Source: Sinotaia quadrata
Lineage: Eukaryota; Mollusca; Gastropoda; Architaenioglossa; Viviparidae
Reading direction: 5' to 3'
Length of the DNA stretch: 64,000 nt
Assembly: GCA_028829895.1 (NCBI GenBank)
Contig: CM054177.1
Span: 82,504,663-82,568,662 of the forward strand
Under the pieces are notes generated by a model. The model was not told the origin of the DNA and did no database searches. It saw nothing but the letters and a program-made list of their open reading frames with translations. Positions 1 to 13,139 of the stretch are shown here, piece by piece. The translations under genes and the position numbers were made by a program. Each line of letters starts with the position of its first letter. Position 1 is the stretch's first letter.

Positions 1-122
1 TTATGTTTGACTGTATGTTTTGTCCTTTATGTTTGTTTCTATGTTATGTCCTTTATGTTTGTCTCTATGTTTTGTCCTTTATGTTTAACTCTGTGTTTTC
101 TCTTTAATGTCTGCATGTCTTC
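1..122 (+). repeat. 26-bp minisatellite, cut by window start
   Basis: Four to five units with TATGTTTTGTCCTTTATGTT. Confidence 0.85.
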
Positions 123-666
123 TTTGTCTATATGTCTTGCTCTCTCGCTTTATGCTTTTTATTTTTAAATTTCATGCTTTAGGTGTGCCACTTTAAAGAC
201 AAATCTCTCTTTCTTTTTTTGACTCTATTTGTCTTTCTTACTATCGCATTTTATTCTCTTCTTTCTACGATGTTCTTTTTGTATTGTTCTCAATAAAACA
301 ATGTATTGTGCGATAAGCGAGCTTTAAGAAAGGGTTTCTTTAAATTGTAGTAAAATTAAATTTCATTGAAGGTCAACTGATTCTGAGAGATTAAGTTTTA
401 TTTAGTGTACAAATATCCGATTAAATATATACAAGGGTAATCTATTAATAATAAAAGTAGAGTTATTGCATAAATTTTTATTTTTTTTTAATAAAGCAGA
501 ATTAATATTAGTCTCCAAAATAATTGTTACTACTAATCCTTCGAAATAAATAAGCATTATGACAGAATCATATGTATTATCTACGTGAATATGATCTGAG
601 GCTTCTTTTGCGCTTGTATATTTTCTTTTCTCTATTGAAAAAATCTCTTTCCACCTCTCCACCACC

Positions 667-668
<2 letters not shown>

Positions 669-715
<47 letters not shown>

Positions 716-743
716 CTCTCTGCGTATGCGCTCGCATGTGTGA

Positions 744-797
<54 letters not shown>
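669..797. repeat. (CT)n ... (GT)n(GA)n with foldback potential
   Basis: A 50-bp CT run and a 33-bp GA run on the same strand flank a GT run, so the arms are complementary. Confidence 0.95.
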
Positions 798-798
<1 letters not shown>

Positions 799-1006
799 CG
801 CGCATTCAAAGATGTTTTCGAATTTTCAAAATTTCTTTTAGGTGTATCCTTCCAACTTTCACACTTTTATTGTAATTTTATTGGCGCATTATCCCCAACA
901 CACACACTCGCACACTTCGCTTCTAGTCTCTATCATGAAAAGATTGTACGCTTTATTCAGGATTATTTCTTACATAAGATCCCGCGACTCTGTACAAATT
1001 TAAACA

Positions 1007-1187
1007 GGTCATCTTTACTGTCATTGCTCACTTAGGTTCCAGTGAGTTCGCACCTTACTTTCTGGGTCATCTTTACTGTCATTGCTCACTTAGGTTCCAG
1101 TGAGTTCGCACTTTACTTTCTGGGTCATCTTTACTGTCATTGCACACTTAGGCTCCAGTGAGTTCGCGCCTTACTTTCTGGGTCATT
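1007..1187 (+). repeat. 58-bp minisatellite
   Basis: Three units with TTAGGTTCCAGTGAGTTCGC and a partial fourth. Confidence 0.95.
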
Positions 1188-1822
1188 GCATCCTCAGATT
1201 CCTGTGCCTTCGCGCTGATTCCTACGATTCTTCTCTTACTTTTTTACTTTATATTTCTCTGTCTTTTCGTTTCTCTTTGTCTATTTTTGTCAGTGTTCAA
1301 TTACATCATAGTACACAACATTTTACGAACAATTGAATTACATTTTATTTATAACATTACAGTTTTCTTTCCAAGCCAGCAGTTACATACAGAGATCAAA
1401 GCTTTATTTAACTATCAGCACGGCAGGAATCCATCCCTGCTTGGGACATATTCTGGAAGAAGCGCACATGATGAGCGACCATGAGTGTACAGAGCTCATG
1501 ACCCCTCTTGTCCCTCCCTCCTGAAAAGCACTTAGTTAATTTGATCCGCTTCACCCCGGGCTATTAATATTTGAACGAGACTCCCCTGCCCCACCTCCAC
1601 CAAATCCTTCTCTTGTGACGATTTATATGACAGAATGTGAACATTCCCAGCATTGGATCGATTGGAAGTTTATTAGTAGCATTATGAGTTTCCAAATCGG
1701 TGTTGATAAATATTGCCTTAGGCTGAATCGTATCTCATTTATTTCTCCTTCGTGCTGTTTGCCAGTAAACAGTGATTCTAAAGCTGACATAATTATATAA
1801 TCTTCAATGGGTTAGCAATAAA

Positions 1823-1841
1823 ATATCTATCTATCTATCTA

Positions 1842-1928
<87 letters not shown>
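1823..1928. repeat. (CTAT)n microsatellite
   Basis: About 25 CTAT units with one interruption. Confidence 0.95.
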
Positions 1929-2037
1929 GTATTCCATTCCATCTGTCTATCAATTCGTCCATCCATCTATCCATCCATTCGTCCGTTTGTCTCTCGGTTG
2001 AAGACAATTGACGGATGGGTGTCTTTATGTGTATGTT

Positions 2038-3270
2038 TTCTACAGGTCAGATTGTCTATATGTTTATGTGTATTTTCCAATGGTCAAATTGGCTTCATGT
2101 CTTTTTTGTGTATATTTTCCATTGGCCAAATTGTCTTCATGAATTTTGTGTGTGTTTACAATTGGTTAAGTTGTCTTCATTATTTTTTTTGTGCGTTTAC
2201 CATTTGATAAAGTTGTCTTCATGCCCTTTTGTGTTTCCCATTGGTCAAATTGTCTTTATGCCGTTTTGTTTCGTGTTTTCCTTTGATCAAATTGTTTTCG
2301 ATATCTTTGTGTATTTTCTTTTTAGTCAAATTGTCTTCGATTTCTTCGTGTGCTTTCCATTGGTCAAATTACCTTCGTTTTTTTCGTGTGTTTTCCATTG
2401 GTCAAATTACCTTCGTTTTCTTTGCGTGCTTTCCATTGGTCAAATTGTTCTTCGTTTTCTTTGTACGCTTTCCATTAGTCAAATTGTCTTTACACAGTTT
2501 GTCTTTGTGCAATTGGTCAAACTGTCTTCATGCCTTTTATGTGCTTCCCCATTGGTCAAATTATCTTCATATTATTCCTTGTTGTTTTCCATTTGTTAAA
2601 TTGTCGTCTTGATTTAGTGTGTTTTCAAGTGGTCAAATTGTTTACAAGCTTTTTGTGTGTTTTCCATTAGTCAAACTGTCTTCGTTTTCTTTTTGGTTTT
2701 CCACTGGTCAAATTGTCTTCGTTTTCATTTTGATTTTCCACTAGTCAAATTGTCTGTATGCTTTTTGTGTGTTTTCCATTAGTCAAACTGTCTTCGTTTT
2801 CTTTTTGGTTTTCCACTGGTCAAATTTGGCTTTGTGCATTTTGTGTGTTTTCCATTGGTCAAATTGTCTTCGTTTTCATTTTGGTTTTCCACTAGTCAAA
2901 TTGTCTGTATTTTTTTATGTGTTAGTCAAATTGTCTTCGTTTTCTTTGTGTGTTTTCCATTAGTCAAATTGTCATCGTTTTCTTTGTGTGTTTTCCATTA
3001 GTCAAATTGTCGTCGTTTTCTTTGTGTGTTTTCCATTAGTCAAATTGTCGTCGTTTTCTTTAAGTGTTTTCCATTAGTCAAATTGTCGTCGCTTTCTTTG
3101 TGTATTTTCCATTAGTCAAATTGTCGTCGGGTCTTTTTGCGTGTTTTCCATTAGTCAAATTGTCTTTATATTTTATTTTTCGATGATTCCTTTGGTCAAA
3201 TTGCATTTATATTGTTCTTTGTTGTTTTACTTTTGTCAAATTACATTCATGTTATTTCATTGCAATTGGT
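2038..3270 (+). repeat. 38-bp minisatellite, about 30 units, with inverted CCAAT core
   Basis: Units with TTTTCCATTGGTCAAATTGT and CTTCGTTTTCTTTGTGTG; ATTGG alternates with ATTAG. The frames through it (Val/Phe/Leu/Ser-rich) are artefacts. Confidence 0.95.
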
Positions 3271-4310
3271 CAAATAATTTTTTAAGTTTTATTTTCTATT
3301 GTTAAAAATATCTTTGTACTGCTTGGTTTATTGTCCAGTTTTTACATTTTCTTTGTGTTGTTTACTTGTTATTTTGTTTCTATTTCATTGATAAAATTAT
3401 CTTCGTTCCATTTTTTCTATCGTCCTTTCGTTAAAACTGTCTCCGTGTAATATGATTTATTAATTATAGTGTCAAAGCCTTTGCCCTGTTTTATTCATTT
3501 TGTTCTCTTTGTCTTATGTTGACAGAATTTTTCATCCTTCGATCTCCACATATTGTATTCTTATTCGTTTCTATGCCCATTTCTTGTTACATTTATTAAA
3601 GATTTGAACGTATATTGAATAATTTTACGAATGGAGGCATATGAAAACTTAAAGCAAGAAGTTATAATTGCAGATCTAATTCCAGTATTTCTGAGGACAC
3701 TCTTACTGGCGCCAGTAGTAAAACCATCCGAACACCCTCTTGGCGTCAATTTTTATTTCGTGTGCCTGCCTGCCGGTTAGGGATTTGCTTTCTTTCCAAA
3801 TTATCGTCGACAATTTTCTTTTTGTGTGTGTTATCTCCTATTCCAGGTGCAATTGATTTTGTTCAAAATATACCAAATTATCTGTATTCTGATCTGGACT
3901 GTTTTGTCCAACAGTCGGGCTTTTATTACAGGATAAATAGGACAGTTTGTAGTGTATAACACAATAAATAAATAAATAAATATTAACATTCTAAAAAATA
4001 TCGATGCAGACTCTTTTATCCACCATTATCTTAGATGATTAAAGAGGATTGAGTGTTATATAATGACTGATTGTAGTGTATAATGACTGACTGTTAATAT
4101 ATTGTTATGAACATAAGATATTTTGCTGAATGTTGTATTCATATTTGGTTCACATTAGATATTAAACGGCAGATTGATAGACTGAAGTGCACAATGAAAA
4201 AGAGAAATATTCCACGATGCTGACTGTATCCTTTGTTTTTAATTTTATTCAATTTTCCTCACGAGAGAATAATCCTTATCCTTATGTCTTCGATTTACAA
4301 TCTGCCCCCT
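3270..4310. other. No gene recognised
   Basis: T-rich decayed edge of the 38-bp array, then unique sequence. A 49-codon frame at 3631-3780 has no support. Confidence 0.35.
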
Positions 4311-4920
4311 AGCTGGTCTTACTGTGTTTACGGGAGTCAAGTTCTCTCGACTCTTTCAATCCACACTCTGCCCGCTAAAGTACTTAAGATTTTATGTGTC
4401 AAAGAGGGTAGTCAGGTTCTTTGTATCTTTCTGCCCACAGTCTTCTCGTTCTTAAGTGTAAAAGAGCATAATCATATTCTTGTATTTGTCTGTCTTCGAA
4501 TTTACTAAGGTTTTCTTGGGTCGGTCCATTTCTGCCCACAGCATTCTCTTGTTTTGCCACGTGTCTCTCAATCCACATTCTGTCCGCGAATGTATTCAAG
4601 TTCTGTTACATGCGTTTAGGTTTAAAGTGCCTTTTAGTCAACATTCCATCTGCTGTGTACTCACATTTTTTTTTCTCCTGTGCCTTTCAGTTCACAGTTT
4701 GTCCGCAAGCGAAATCAAATTCTCTCATCAGCTTTCAGCCACCGTCTGCCCGCGTAGGTTTCAGGATTTTCTGGCAACTTTGTTTTTCAGTCAATGTTCT
4801 CTCCGAAAGCGATTGAGGATTCTCCCCCCTCACCTCAACTGTCTTTCAGTCTACAGTGTGCATACAAATATGGGTGATTTTCGCTTTCTACACTGGGTCT
4901 ACAGTGTGCCAGTTTGTTTA
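4310..4920 (+). repeat. Degenerate repeat of about 55-60 bp
   Basis: Ten or so diverged units with CTTTCAGTCCACAGTCTGCC and CGCGAAAG. The 183-codon frame here is a by-product. Confidence 0.7.
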
Positions 4921-5461
4921 TTTGGGTTTTTTCCCTTTACTTTTCCTCGTCTGACTGCGAACATAATCGTATTGTCGTGCAAGTTCGTCTTTGTCAAGCT
5001 GATGATTGTCAATGAAATACAGCTAACCTAAACCTCTACTACTGGAAGACCAAGTCGAATTGTAGCGTGTACAAACAAGTAAATGTTCCATAATTTCTCT
5101 TCAGTCAAGCAATTTAAATATAAACATAATATGTAAGGACGCATCCAACTGTTCGTAAAGATCTATTTTATATAGGGCTTCGTGTACAATATTCATTTCC
5201 AGAAATGATCTCTAAACTGTTCTAGTATTGTGGAATGTCAGACATACACCCCACTCTGCCCAACCACCCTCCCTTCACTACTGTACAAATGATGCCTGGT
5301 TCGAGTTTATAATTATTGAAGCATTACCCGGCAGAAGTTAATGTACTTGTTAAATGTCTGGTGTTGTCCTCCCCTGAAAGACAGCTAGAGATCCAAGACT
5401 TTTCTTCATTAGCTGAGTATAACTACATGCAGACAACACCGTTCTTGCAGTATCTACGAGA

Positions 5462-5680
5462 GAGTAATGTTACGAGTCATTATTGCAATATATACGAGAA
5501 AGTAATGTTACGAGTCAATATTGCAATATCTAAGAGAGTATTGTTACGAGTCATTATTGCAATATATACAAGAAAGTAATGTTACGAGTCAATATTGCAA
5601 TATCTAAGAGAGTATTGTTACGAGTCATTATTGCAATATATACAAGAAAGTAATGTTACGAGTCATTATTGCAATATTCA
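5462..5680 (+). repeat. 36/38-bp alternating minisatellite
   Basis: Six units with GTTACGAGTCATTATTGCAA. Unit lengths alternate 38, 36, 38, 36, 38, giving a 74-bp higher-order repeat. Confidence 0.95.
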
Positions 5681-6428
5681 AGAAGACGTTGCACTCTTTA
5701 ATATCATTCACGCCAAATCTGCTTCATTCTTGAAAAGAAATGGCGTCAGTGTATCAGGACTTTTTAACTTTATTCGAGCCAATATTTGTTATTCAGGATA
5801 CCGAATCAGTATTATAATATTAATTGTATCATAATGTAAACCATAATTGTAGTGGAGTTGGAGTCAGTGTTGCATAATTGTTTAATGGAAATTGACCCAA
5901 AATTGTAAAATGCTTAAAGAGTAAGTATTAAGGAGTAAATGTTAAGTAGTAAGTAGTAAGTAGTAAGGCTCTTTCTAAACTTCATACGTGCAAATATTTG
6001 AATCAGTACTGGCAGTGGAGTTATTATTATAATGATCTTTAACATAATGTGAATTATCTCTGAAGTTTACGGTAAGGCCAATAGACTATAAAATATTATT
6101 GCAATGTTACTGTAGCATACCTTTGCAGTCACTGTTGCATCACATTGTTTATGGACCATCCAGTCAGAATTGCACTGGTCTCGATGGAGTGTAAGCCAGT
6201 CTGGCAGCATTTTGTTTAATGAAAATCAGGTTAGTACTGCGATGTATTTCTTAATACCATCTGAGTCAGTCTAGCAGTATTTTGCAAGGGCAGTCGTGTT
6301 AAAAGGTATACAGACAATGTACTTTAATAAAATATGGGCTAAATTTACATAATTGTTTAAATGAACTCAGATACCAGTGCTCTTGAACATCATTCTAGCC
6401 CAAAATGGTAATTCTTGAAGAACAATAG

Positions 6429-6471
<43 letters not shown>

Positions 6472-7250
6472 GTAGTAGTAGTAATAATAGTAGTAAAGGG
6501 TCATTGAGAGTTAGCACCTGGTTCCTTGACACTATTTGTTAAAATTGGCAATATTTTCTTGAAAGAATAGGGTAATTTGAAGGAAGTAATGTATTATAAC
6601 TTAACTGCTGAACACACTTTCGAAAATAAATACAACTCTTTAACGAACACAAATGTTTTCCTGAAGAGTTCTCCTAAAGTGGTTCAAATCTCTCATTAGT
6701 TTTCGCCTGCAAAGCGTCACCATGGCAAAGTGAATGCCACAAAAATTAGGAAACGAATGATAATTAAAGAAATGATCTGTGAATCGTCCTTCCCCCCCCC
6801 CCCCGCCACTACTTTCCCCCCAAAAGGGAGGCAAATGAAAGACTGAACATAGTTTGACAGAAATCTGCATAGCAAATCGAATTTTTATTCGACACCCGAG
6901 TAAACGTTGAGCATTTCTAAGCAAACATTGAATCGGGACAGAAAGAACAGAAATGCACATGAATATTTAAATTTACTTCATCAGGAAGGACAGACGTATT
7001 CAGGAATGAAAATATGTACCTAAAGACAATGTTCGACACTGAAACATTTAGTGTAAAAAAATCTGATTTCATTTACTAAAAAACATTAAAACAACGGGAT
7101 GTATGTGTTTAGAGTTTATGCAGCTCTAGCAAAAAGAAAAACTGTTTCAGTGACAGGCCTTACAATGACTAAATTCTGTGCTGCCTGCCTGGGAGATTTT
7201 AGTAATCAGCGCACATCCTGTTAGAGGTATGTGAATCGAATATGTATATT
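5680..7250. other. Mostly unstructured intergenic DNA
   Basis: Contains an (ATC)n run (6429-6472) followed by AGT units, a short GTAAGTA array (5930-5965) and a poly-C run (6793). No gene is seen. Confidence 0.4.
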
Positions 7251-7252
7251 TC

Positions 7253-7485
7253 CACGTCAGTCAATGATCTTCAGTATGTCTCGTTGTCTTGTATGTACCA
7301 GATCTCTAAGACTAATCAATAATTACACGTCAGTCAATGATCTTCAGTATGTCTCGTTGTCTTGTATGTACCAGATCTCTAAGACTAATCAATAATTACA
7401 CGTCAGTCAATGATCTTCAGTATGTCTCGTTGTCTTGTATGTACCAGATCTCTAAGACTAATCAATAATTACATGTCAGGCAATG
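7253..7485 (+). repeat. 73-bp minisatellite
   Basis: Three identical units and a partial fourth with CAATGATCTTCAGTATGTCT. Confidence 0.95.
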
Positions 7486-7837
7486 CAAGTACCCAATATG
7501 TACAAACGAGAATTGACTAATCAATATTTTTTCTAGTAGAGATTATAGCAATACACAATAACTGAATGTGTAAAGAAAAAACGCTTATCTACATGCGAAA
7601 TATAACCGTAGGGAATTCACACGTCAAAGCAGAAATGCAGCCTTGTGTGCATGTGGAAATGAAAAGTGCAGAATACTTGCAGAGAGATATAATAACGACA
7701 TATGAAGGCACGATTCTTGCTACACGCACATCTGAGGTCAGAATCGTCACGTCAGCAATTTTTTTATTCTGTGATTCTAGTGCTCAGGTGGTCCCATAGT
7801 CAAGGTCACGCCTGAAGCTTTACAAGCCTCGAGAGAG

Positions 7838-7890
7838 TATATATCGAGATTGGTCCGTTAGGAAATCACATTGGTCGGAAAGATGATTGG
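7838..7890 (-). promoter_or_regulatory. Candidate minus-strand promoter: three CCAAT boxes and a TATA element
   Basis: On the minus strand CCAAT occurs at 7890-7886, 7874-7870 and 7853-7849, followed by ATATATA at 7844-7838. The order is right for a promoter reading toward lower coordinates, although the last CCAAT is very close to the TATA. No exon was recognised downstream. Confidence 0.3.
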
Positions 7891-7923
7891 TTCAGGGAAC
7901 TAGCGAGCTGTTCGGTTTAAGAG

Positions 7924-8385
7924 AGCAGTGTGCTGTTTAGAAGACCAGTGTACTGTTTAGAGGACCAGTGTACTATTTAGAGGACCAGTGTACTATTTAG
8001 AGGACCAGTGTGCTGTTTAGACGACCAGTGTACTATTTAGAGGACCAGTGTACTATTTAGAGGACCAGTGTACTATTTAGAGGACCAGTGTGCTGTTTGG
8101 TTTAGAAGACCAGTGTACTATTTGGTTTAGAAGACCAGTGTGCTGTTTGGTTTAGAGGACTAGTGTGCTGTTTGGTTTAGAAGACCAGTGTGCCGTTTGG
8201 TTTAGAAGACCAGTGTGCCGTTTGGTTTAGAAGACCAGTGTGCTCTTTGGTTTAGAAGACCAGTGTGCTCTTTGGTTTAGAAGACTAGTGTGCTGTTTGG
8301 TTAGAAGACTAGTGTGCTGTTTGGTTAGAAGACTAGTATGCTGTTTGGTTTAGAAGACCAGTGTGTTGCTTGGTTTAGAAGAAGG
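7924..8385 (+). repeat. 20-bp and 26-bp minisatellite, two phases
   Basis: The first half uses 20-bp units (GAGGACCAGTGTACTATTTA); the second half uses 26-bp units that add TTTGGT. Confidence 0.95.
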
Positions 8386-8589
8386 AATCTTCATAGGGTG
8401 CAACCTGTAGCACACAGGATACCTGATTTATCACACATCATCCAAAGGATTATACCTAAGCCCACTACCTTGCTTTAATGAACATTTAGGATCTCCTGTA
8501 TGTCATTTTACCTGGCCAAGTGAGAATCATACTCAGTGACCTGAATGTGAGAGAAGTTACTTTCCTACCTTCTGTGCTACAACCTCCCA

Positions 8590-9270
8590 AAACATTTTTC
8601 TATCCTTATTCTAAAGCATTGTTTTACCATCAAACATTGCAGTACAAACATCAAGATTCTGCACTACCACTCTCCATATGCACTCCTCTATCACCATCAT
8701 AAACACTTCACTGACACTATTTAAGCACATTTCAGTACTACCTTCCACAAAACCTGCATTACCAATACCACTACCCCCCCCCCAAAAAAAAAAGTACTCT
8801 ACCACCATTTTGAAACACTGTATTAACACCACAACCGCCCCCCAAAACCCCCACTCTACCACGATCCCAAAACATGGCACTACCAACACCGTAAAAGACT
8901 ACACTATCTCTCAACACTGCACTTCCACCTTACCAAAAACACTACACTACCATCCCCTCAAAAAACACCACTGCATTACATCCCAAAACACTACACTACC
9001 ATTCAAAAAAGCCCACACCACTTTCACCATCACCACTCAAATAAAGCTTTGTAGCGCCATCACAAACACTCTAGTACCATTATTCTAAACACTGCACTAC
9101 TACTATACCAGCAGATTTCAATACTACTATCCCCAAACACTGCATTACCACCCTCCAATAAAAAAAAAACTCACTCAGCCCCATTCCAAAACACTACACT
9201 ACCATCACCACTCCCCCCAAAAAAAAATCCCCAAGAAGATACGTCATCACCATCACCTCAAAACACTGCA
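8590..9270 (+). repeat. C/A-rich degenerate array
   Basis: G-poor plus strand with repeated AAACACTGCACTACCAC; apparently the older parent of the 93-bp array. Confidence 0.8.
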
Positions 9271-9832
9271 CTATCACTATCATAAACACTGCAGTCCTCC
9301 GCCCCCAAACTCTTGTCTTACGCTGTCCCAAACACTGCCCTGCTACCACCTCAAAACACTGCACTTTCACTATCATAAACACTGCAGTCCTCCGCCCCCA
9401 AACTCTTGTCTTACGCTGTCCCAAACACTGCCCTGCTACCACCTCAAAACACTGCACTTTCACTATCATAAACACTGCAGTCCTCCGCCCCCAAACTCTT
9501 GTCTTACGCTGTCCCAAACACTGCCCTGCTACCACCTCAAAACACTGCACTTTCACTATCATAAACACTGCAGTCCTCCGCCCCCAAACTCTTGTCTTAC
9601 GCTGTCCCAAACACTGCCCTGCTACCACCTCAAAACACTGCACTATCACTATCATAAACACTGCAGTCCTCCGCCCCCAAACTCTTGTCTTACGCTGTCC
9701 CAAACACTGCCCTGCTACCACCTCAAAACACTGCACTATCACTATCATAAACACTGCAGTCCTCCGCCCCCAAACTCTTGTCTTACGCTGTCCCAAACAC
9801 TGCCCTGCTACCACCTCAAAACACTGCACTAT
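9270..9832 (+). repeat. 93-bp minisatellite
   Basis: Six nearly identical units with CACTGCAGTCCTCCGCCCCC. The 31-codon unit leaves a 233-codon minus-strand frame that is not a gene. Confidence 0.95.
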
Positions 9833-9959
9833 CATATCCAAAAGCACTGTACTTCCACCGCCCCAAAACACTGCTTTACCATTATCACCAAGCATGCTCT
9901 ACCACCAGCCCCAAAATACTGCACTACCATTATCCACAGAACAATGCTATACCAGAATG

Positions 9960-10366
9960 GTTTTATTTAATTTAACAAACTATAAAAAACTTTACACTAA
10001 AATGAACAAACTAGATATCTTATAATGTTGTCTTTTTCTTTATAAAACAATATATACAGTTCTGACTGCAGAACTTCGCAGACTAATCAAAATAATACTT
10101 AGTAAGAATCTTCGCATTACATACAAAGTTTATTTCAACAACTTTTATTGGAACAAATTTGTTGTCTGTTAGTTTTTCCTCTCTCCTGTCTTCCTTCCCA
10201 TCAGAAAATATATCTGCAAGACTTCTAATAAACTGGAATATTATCGTGTTATTTGGTTGGCTACACTCTCAATTTGGAAGGAGTTATATCAATCTAGCAT
10301 TCGTTTTGTCGCATAGCAACTGATTTCTTATTTTTTCTCTTTTGCGACGATCAATTCATAGATTGA
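9960..10366. other. No feature seen
   Basis: AT-rich unique sequence between two large repeat blocks. Confidence 0.4.
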
Positions 10367-10399
10367 ACTCTCTCTGTCTCTCTCTCTCACTCACACTCA

Positions 10400-10470
<71 letters not shown>

Positions 10471-10478
10471 TCACTCAG

Positions 10479-10516
<38 letters not shown>

Positions 10517-10842
10517 TCACTCACACACACACACACACACTCACTCACTCACACACACTCACACACACTCACTCACACACACTCACTCACCCACTCACAC
10601 ACACTCACTCACTCACACACTCACTCACTCACTCACTCTCTCTCTCACACACACACACTCATTCACACACACTCACTCACACACACACACACTCACTCAC
10701 ACTCACACACACACACTCACACTCACACACACACACTCACACACACACACACACACACTCACTCACTCACTCACACTCACACATACACATACACATATAC
10801 TCACACAAGCGCACGCAAACACACGCACACACACACACAGAT
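10366..10842. repeat. Compound CT/CTCA/CA tract
   Basis: Nearly 480 bp of CA, CTCA and CT blocks. The 184-codon Thr-His frame here is an artefact. Confidence 0.95.
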
Positions 10843-11059
10843 AACAGACAAAACCATTTATACACTTATGTATACATATTCTTATTTATTTCTTAGTAAA
10901 TGTTCATTTATCAGATTTAACGGCTTCATGGCGAAATTAATAAGGAACTATGCATTCCTGCCTAGTACATGTATACAGTTTTTAATTATAAATGCTGTCT
11001 TTATAAAAACGCCGGCATTTAGTCTTGAAAACTGCTTTTATTCAGGTGTTGGACTTTAG

Positions 11060-11600
11060 TCTGGATACAATTGTTGGTCTTCAATCGTGAAACTTGATTT
11101 TATACAAGTGTTTTCCTTCAGTCTTGAAGCCTATCTAGATGCAAATGTTGGTCTAGTGGTGAAGCTTGTCTTGTTACAAGTTGATCTAGTATGAGACCTG
11201 TCGTGGTACGTGCGTTGGCCTAGTGGTGAAGTCTGCCCTGTTAAAGTGTTGGTCAATTGGTGAAACCTATCTTGATACAAGTTTTGGCCTATGGGTGAAG
11301 CTTGTATTGTTACAAGTGCTGGCCTAATGGTGAAACCTGTCTTTAGACCTCGGTTGGCCTAAAGACGAATCCTGTCTTAAAATTAGTGTTGACTGCAAGT
11401 CTTGTAAATTGTCTTTACACATGTGCTAGACTTTGGTCAAAACCTGTGTTTGTATAAACATTGGCCCTGGGAAATGTAATCTATCTTTAAACGTGTTCCG
11501 ATCTTGAGACGTGACATATGTCTTGATGCTTGTATTGGTCTTTAGAAGTGACATATGTCGTGATATAATATTTTTGTCTGTCCCGCGACATGCGACCTTT
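11060..11600 (+). repeat. Degenerate repeat of about 38-40 bp
   Basis: About 13 units with TTGGCCTA(G/A)TGGTGAA and CTTGT(C/A)TTGTTACAAG. Confidence 0.8.
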
Positions 11601-12239
11601 CTCAAGGTTTTGCCTTTACACTCAGAGTTCTTCTTTAAATAACTGTTGACCTTTCAGATTTATGGATAGATTCCTGTAGGCACTTCACCTCACACATTCG
11701 TTGATTTTGCGAACAGGTGCTTGAATATTTGGGGAGAATTTATTTTAAGAGAAGGATAGATAAAATTTTGTTAGAAGATTTAGAGATAAGAGTCGGGAAA
11801 CGCCTTTCATAATTACACCTATCAGTTCCTATTTATGGAATAGAACTATAGATGTTTCTATTTTTATCCAGAAAGTAGTAGAGCTACAGTTATTGTTTGT
11901 TCTAAATTGTGTTTATCCATCTTTGATATTTATTTGGGTATTGCTACGACCGATACTCAGGTGATGCCTAGTATTTCCCATTTCACCCGTGAAAACTAAC
12001 GGAAAGAAAGAAAGGAGAAATAAACACCACAATAACCACCCAAAAGCTGCAAAATATTTCAATCTTCTTATTATTTATTTCTTATCATACAAACAAACTG
12101 AAAGAAATTCACTCAATTCTAACAGCAGAATTAATAGAATAAAAAATGCATTAACATTAGCAATAAACACCACACCCAACAAGACACAAATACTCATACT
12201 AATATAGGTAATTTAGTAATTATACATAGCATTGTTTTA

Positions 12240-12645
12240 AAAGATTTTGGTAGTTTAACATGACGTTGTCTTAATAGGTATTGCTGTTTATATATGACGA
12301 TGTCGTTATACAGGCAATGGTAGTTTAACATGACGTTGTCTTAATATATATTTGTAAGCTATACATGACTTATTTTCAAAGATATTGGTAGGTATTCATG
12401 TCGTTGTCGAAAAAGATATTGGTAGTTGAACATGAACGTGTCTTAATAGGCAGTTGTATTTATACAACGGCGTTGTCTTTACACAAGTATTGGTAGTTTT
12501 ACATGACGTTGTCTTTACACAAATATTGGTAGTTTTACATGACGTTGTCTTTACACAAGTATTAGTATTTTTACATGACGTTGTCTTTACACAAGTATTG
12601 ATAGTTTTACATGACGTTGTATTTATACAAGTATGGGTAGACTCG
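12240..12645 (+). repeat. 36-bp minisatellite
   Basis: Ten or so units, the last four close, with GTTTTACATGACGTTGTC. Confidence 0.9.
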
Positions 12646-13139
12646 CCGTACGAAAATGTAAATTTTCCATAGAACTAAGTAAACATATAGTACGAAATTT
12701 GTAAATCTTCCATAAGTCAATCAGACGTAAGTCAATCAGTCATAAGAAAAAATAAATCTGACTTAACAAAGCAACGTAAACAAATGCCAACGATAACAAA
12801 ATGTTAAATGACAAGAAAACCTCTGCAATGTCGACCGGACATAACTGATAGAAACGAATAATAATAAGTGGGAGGGGAGAGAAAATGCTAATGGAAATAA
12901 AATCATACATCACAGATCAAGGAGTGTAAAGATTTCAGAGTGGAACTAACAATGACGTACATCAAAATGTCAATTCATTCATGAATGTCGTAGCGCGACT
13001 TTATATGTGAATGTTAACAATCAATACCGTCCATAGAAAAACTTACTCACGCAGACGACACGTAATGGAATCAGAAAGCGTTGGGTTTCATTATGTCAGG
13101 CGGATCACACGGCACGTTTTCACTTTACGTTTATCAGGA

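Noticed and set aside
2015..2612. 194- and 127-codon hydrophobic open frames
   Set aside because: Overlapping frames in the 38-bp minisatellite; both frames open because the array is T-rich and lacks stop words.
3631..3780. 49-codon frame starting MEAYENLKQE
   Set aside because: Looks protein-like but is short, unsupported by splice sites, and matches nothing I recognise.
4480..5031. 183-codon frame
   Set aside because: Runs through an old degenerate minisatellite of about 55-60 bp.
9194..9895. 233-codon minus-strand frame with a 31-residue repeat
   Set aside because: Produced by a 93-bp tandem array whose unit is divisible by three; no codon bias and high unit identity at all codon positions.
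10342..10896. 184-codon Thr-His-rich open frame
   Set aside because: It is the translation of a CA/CTCA microsatellite; no start, domain or conservation signal.
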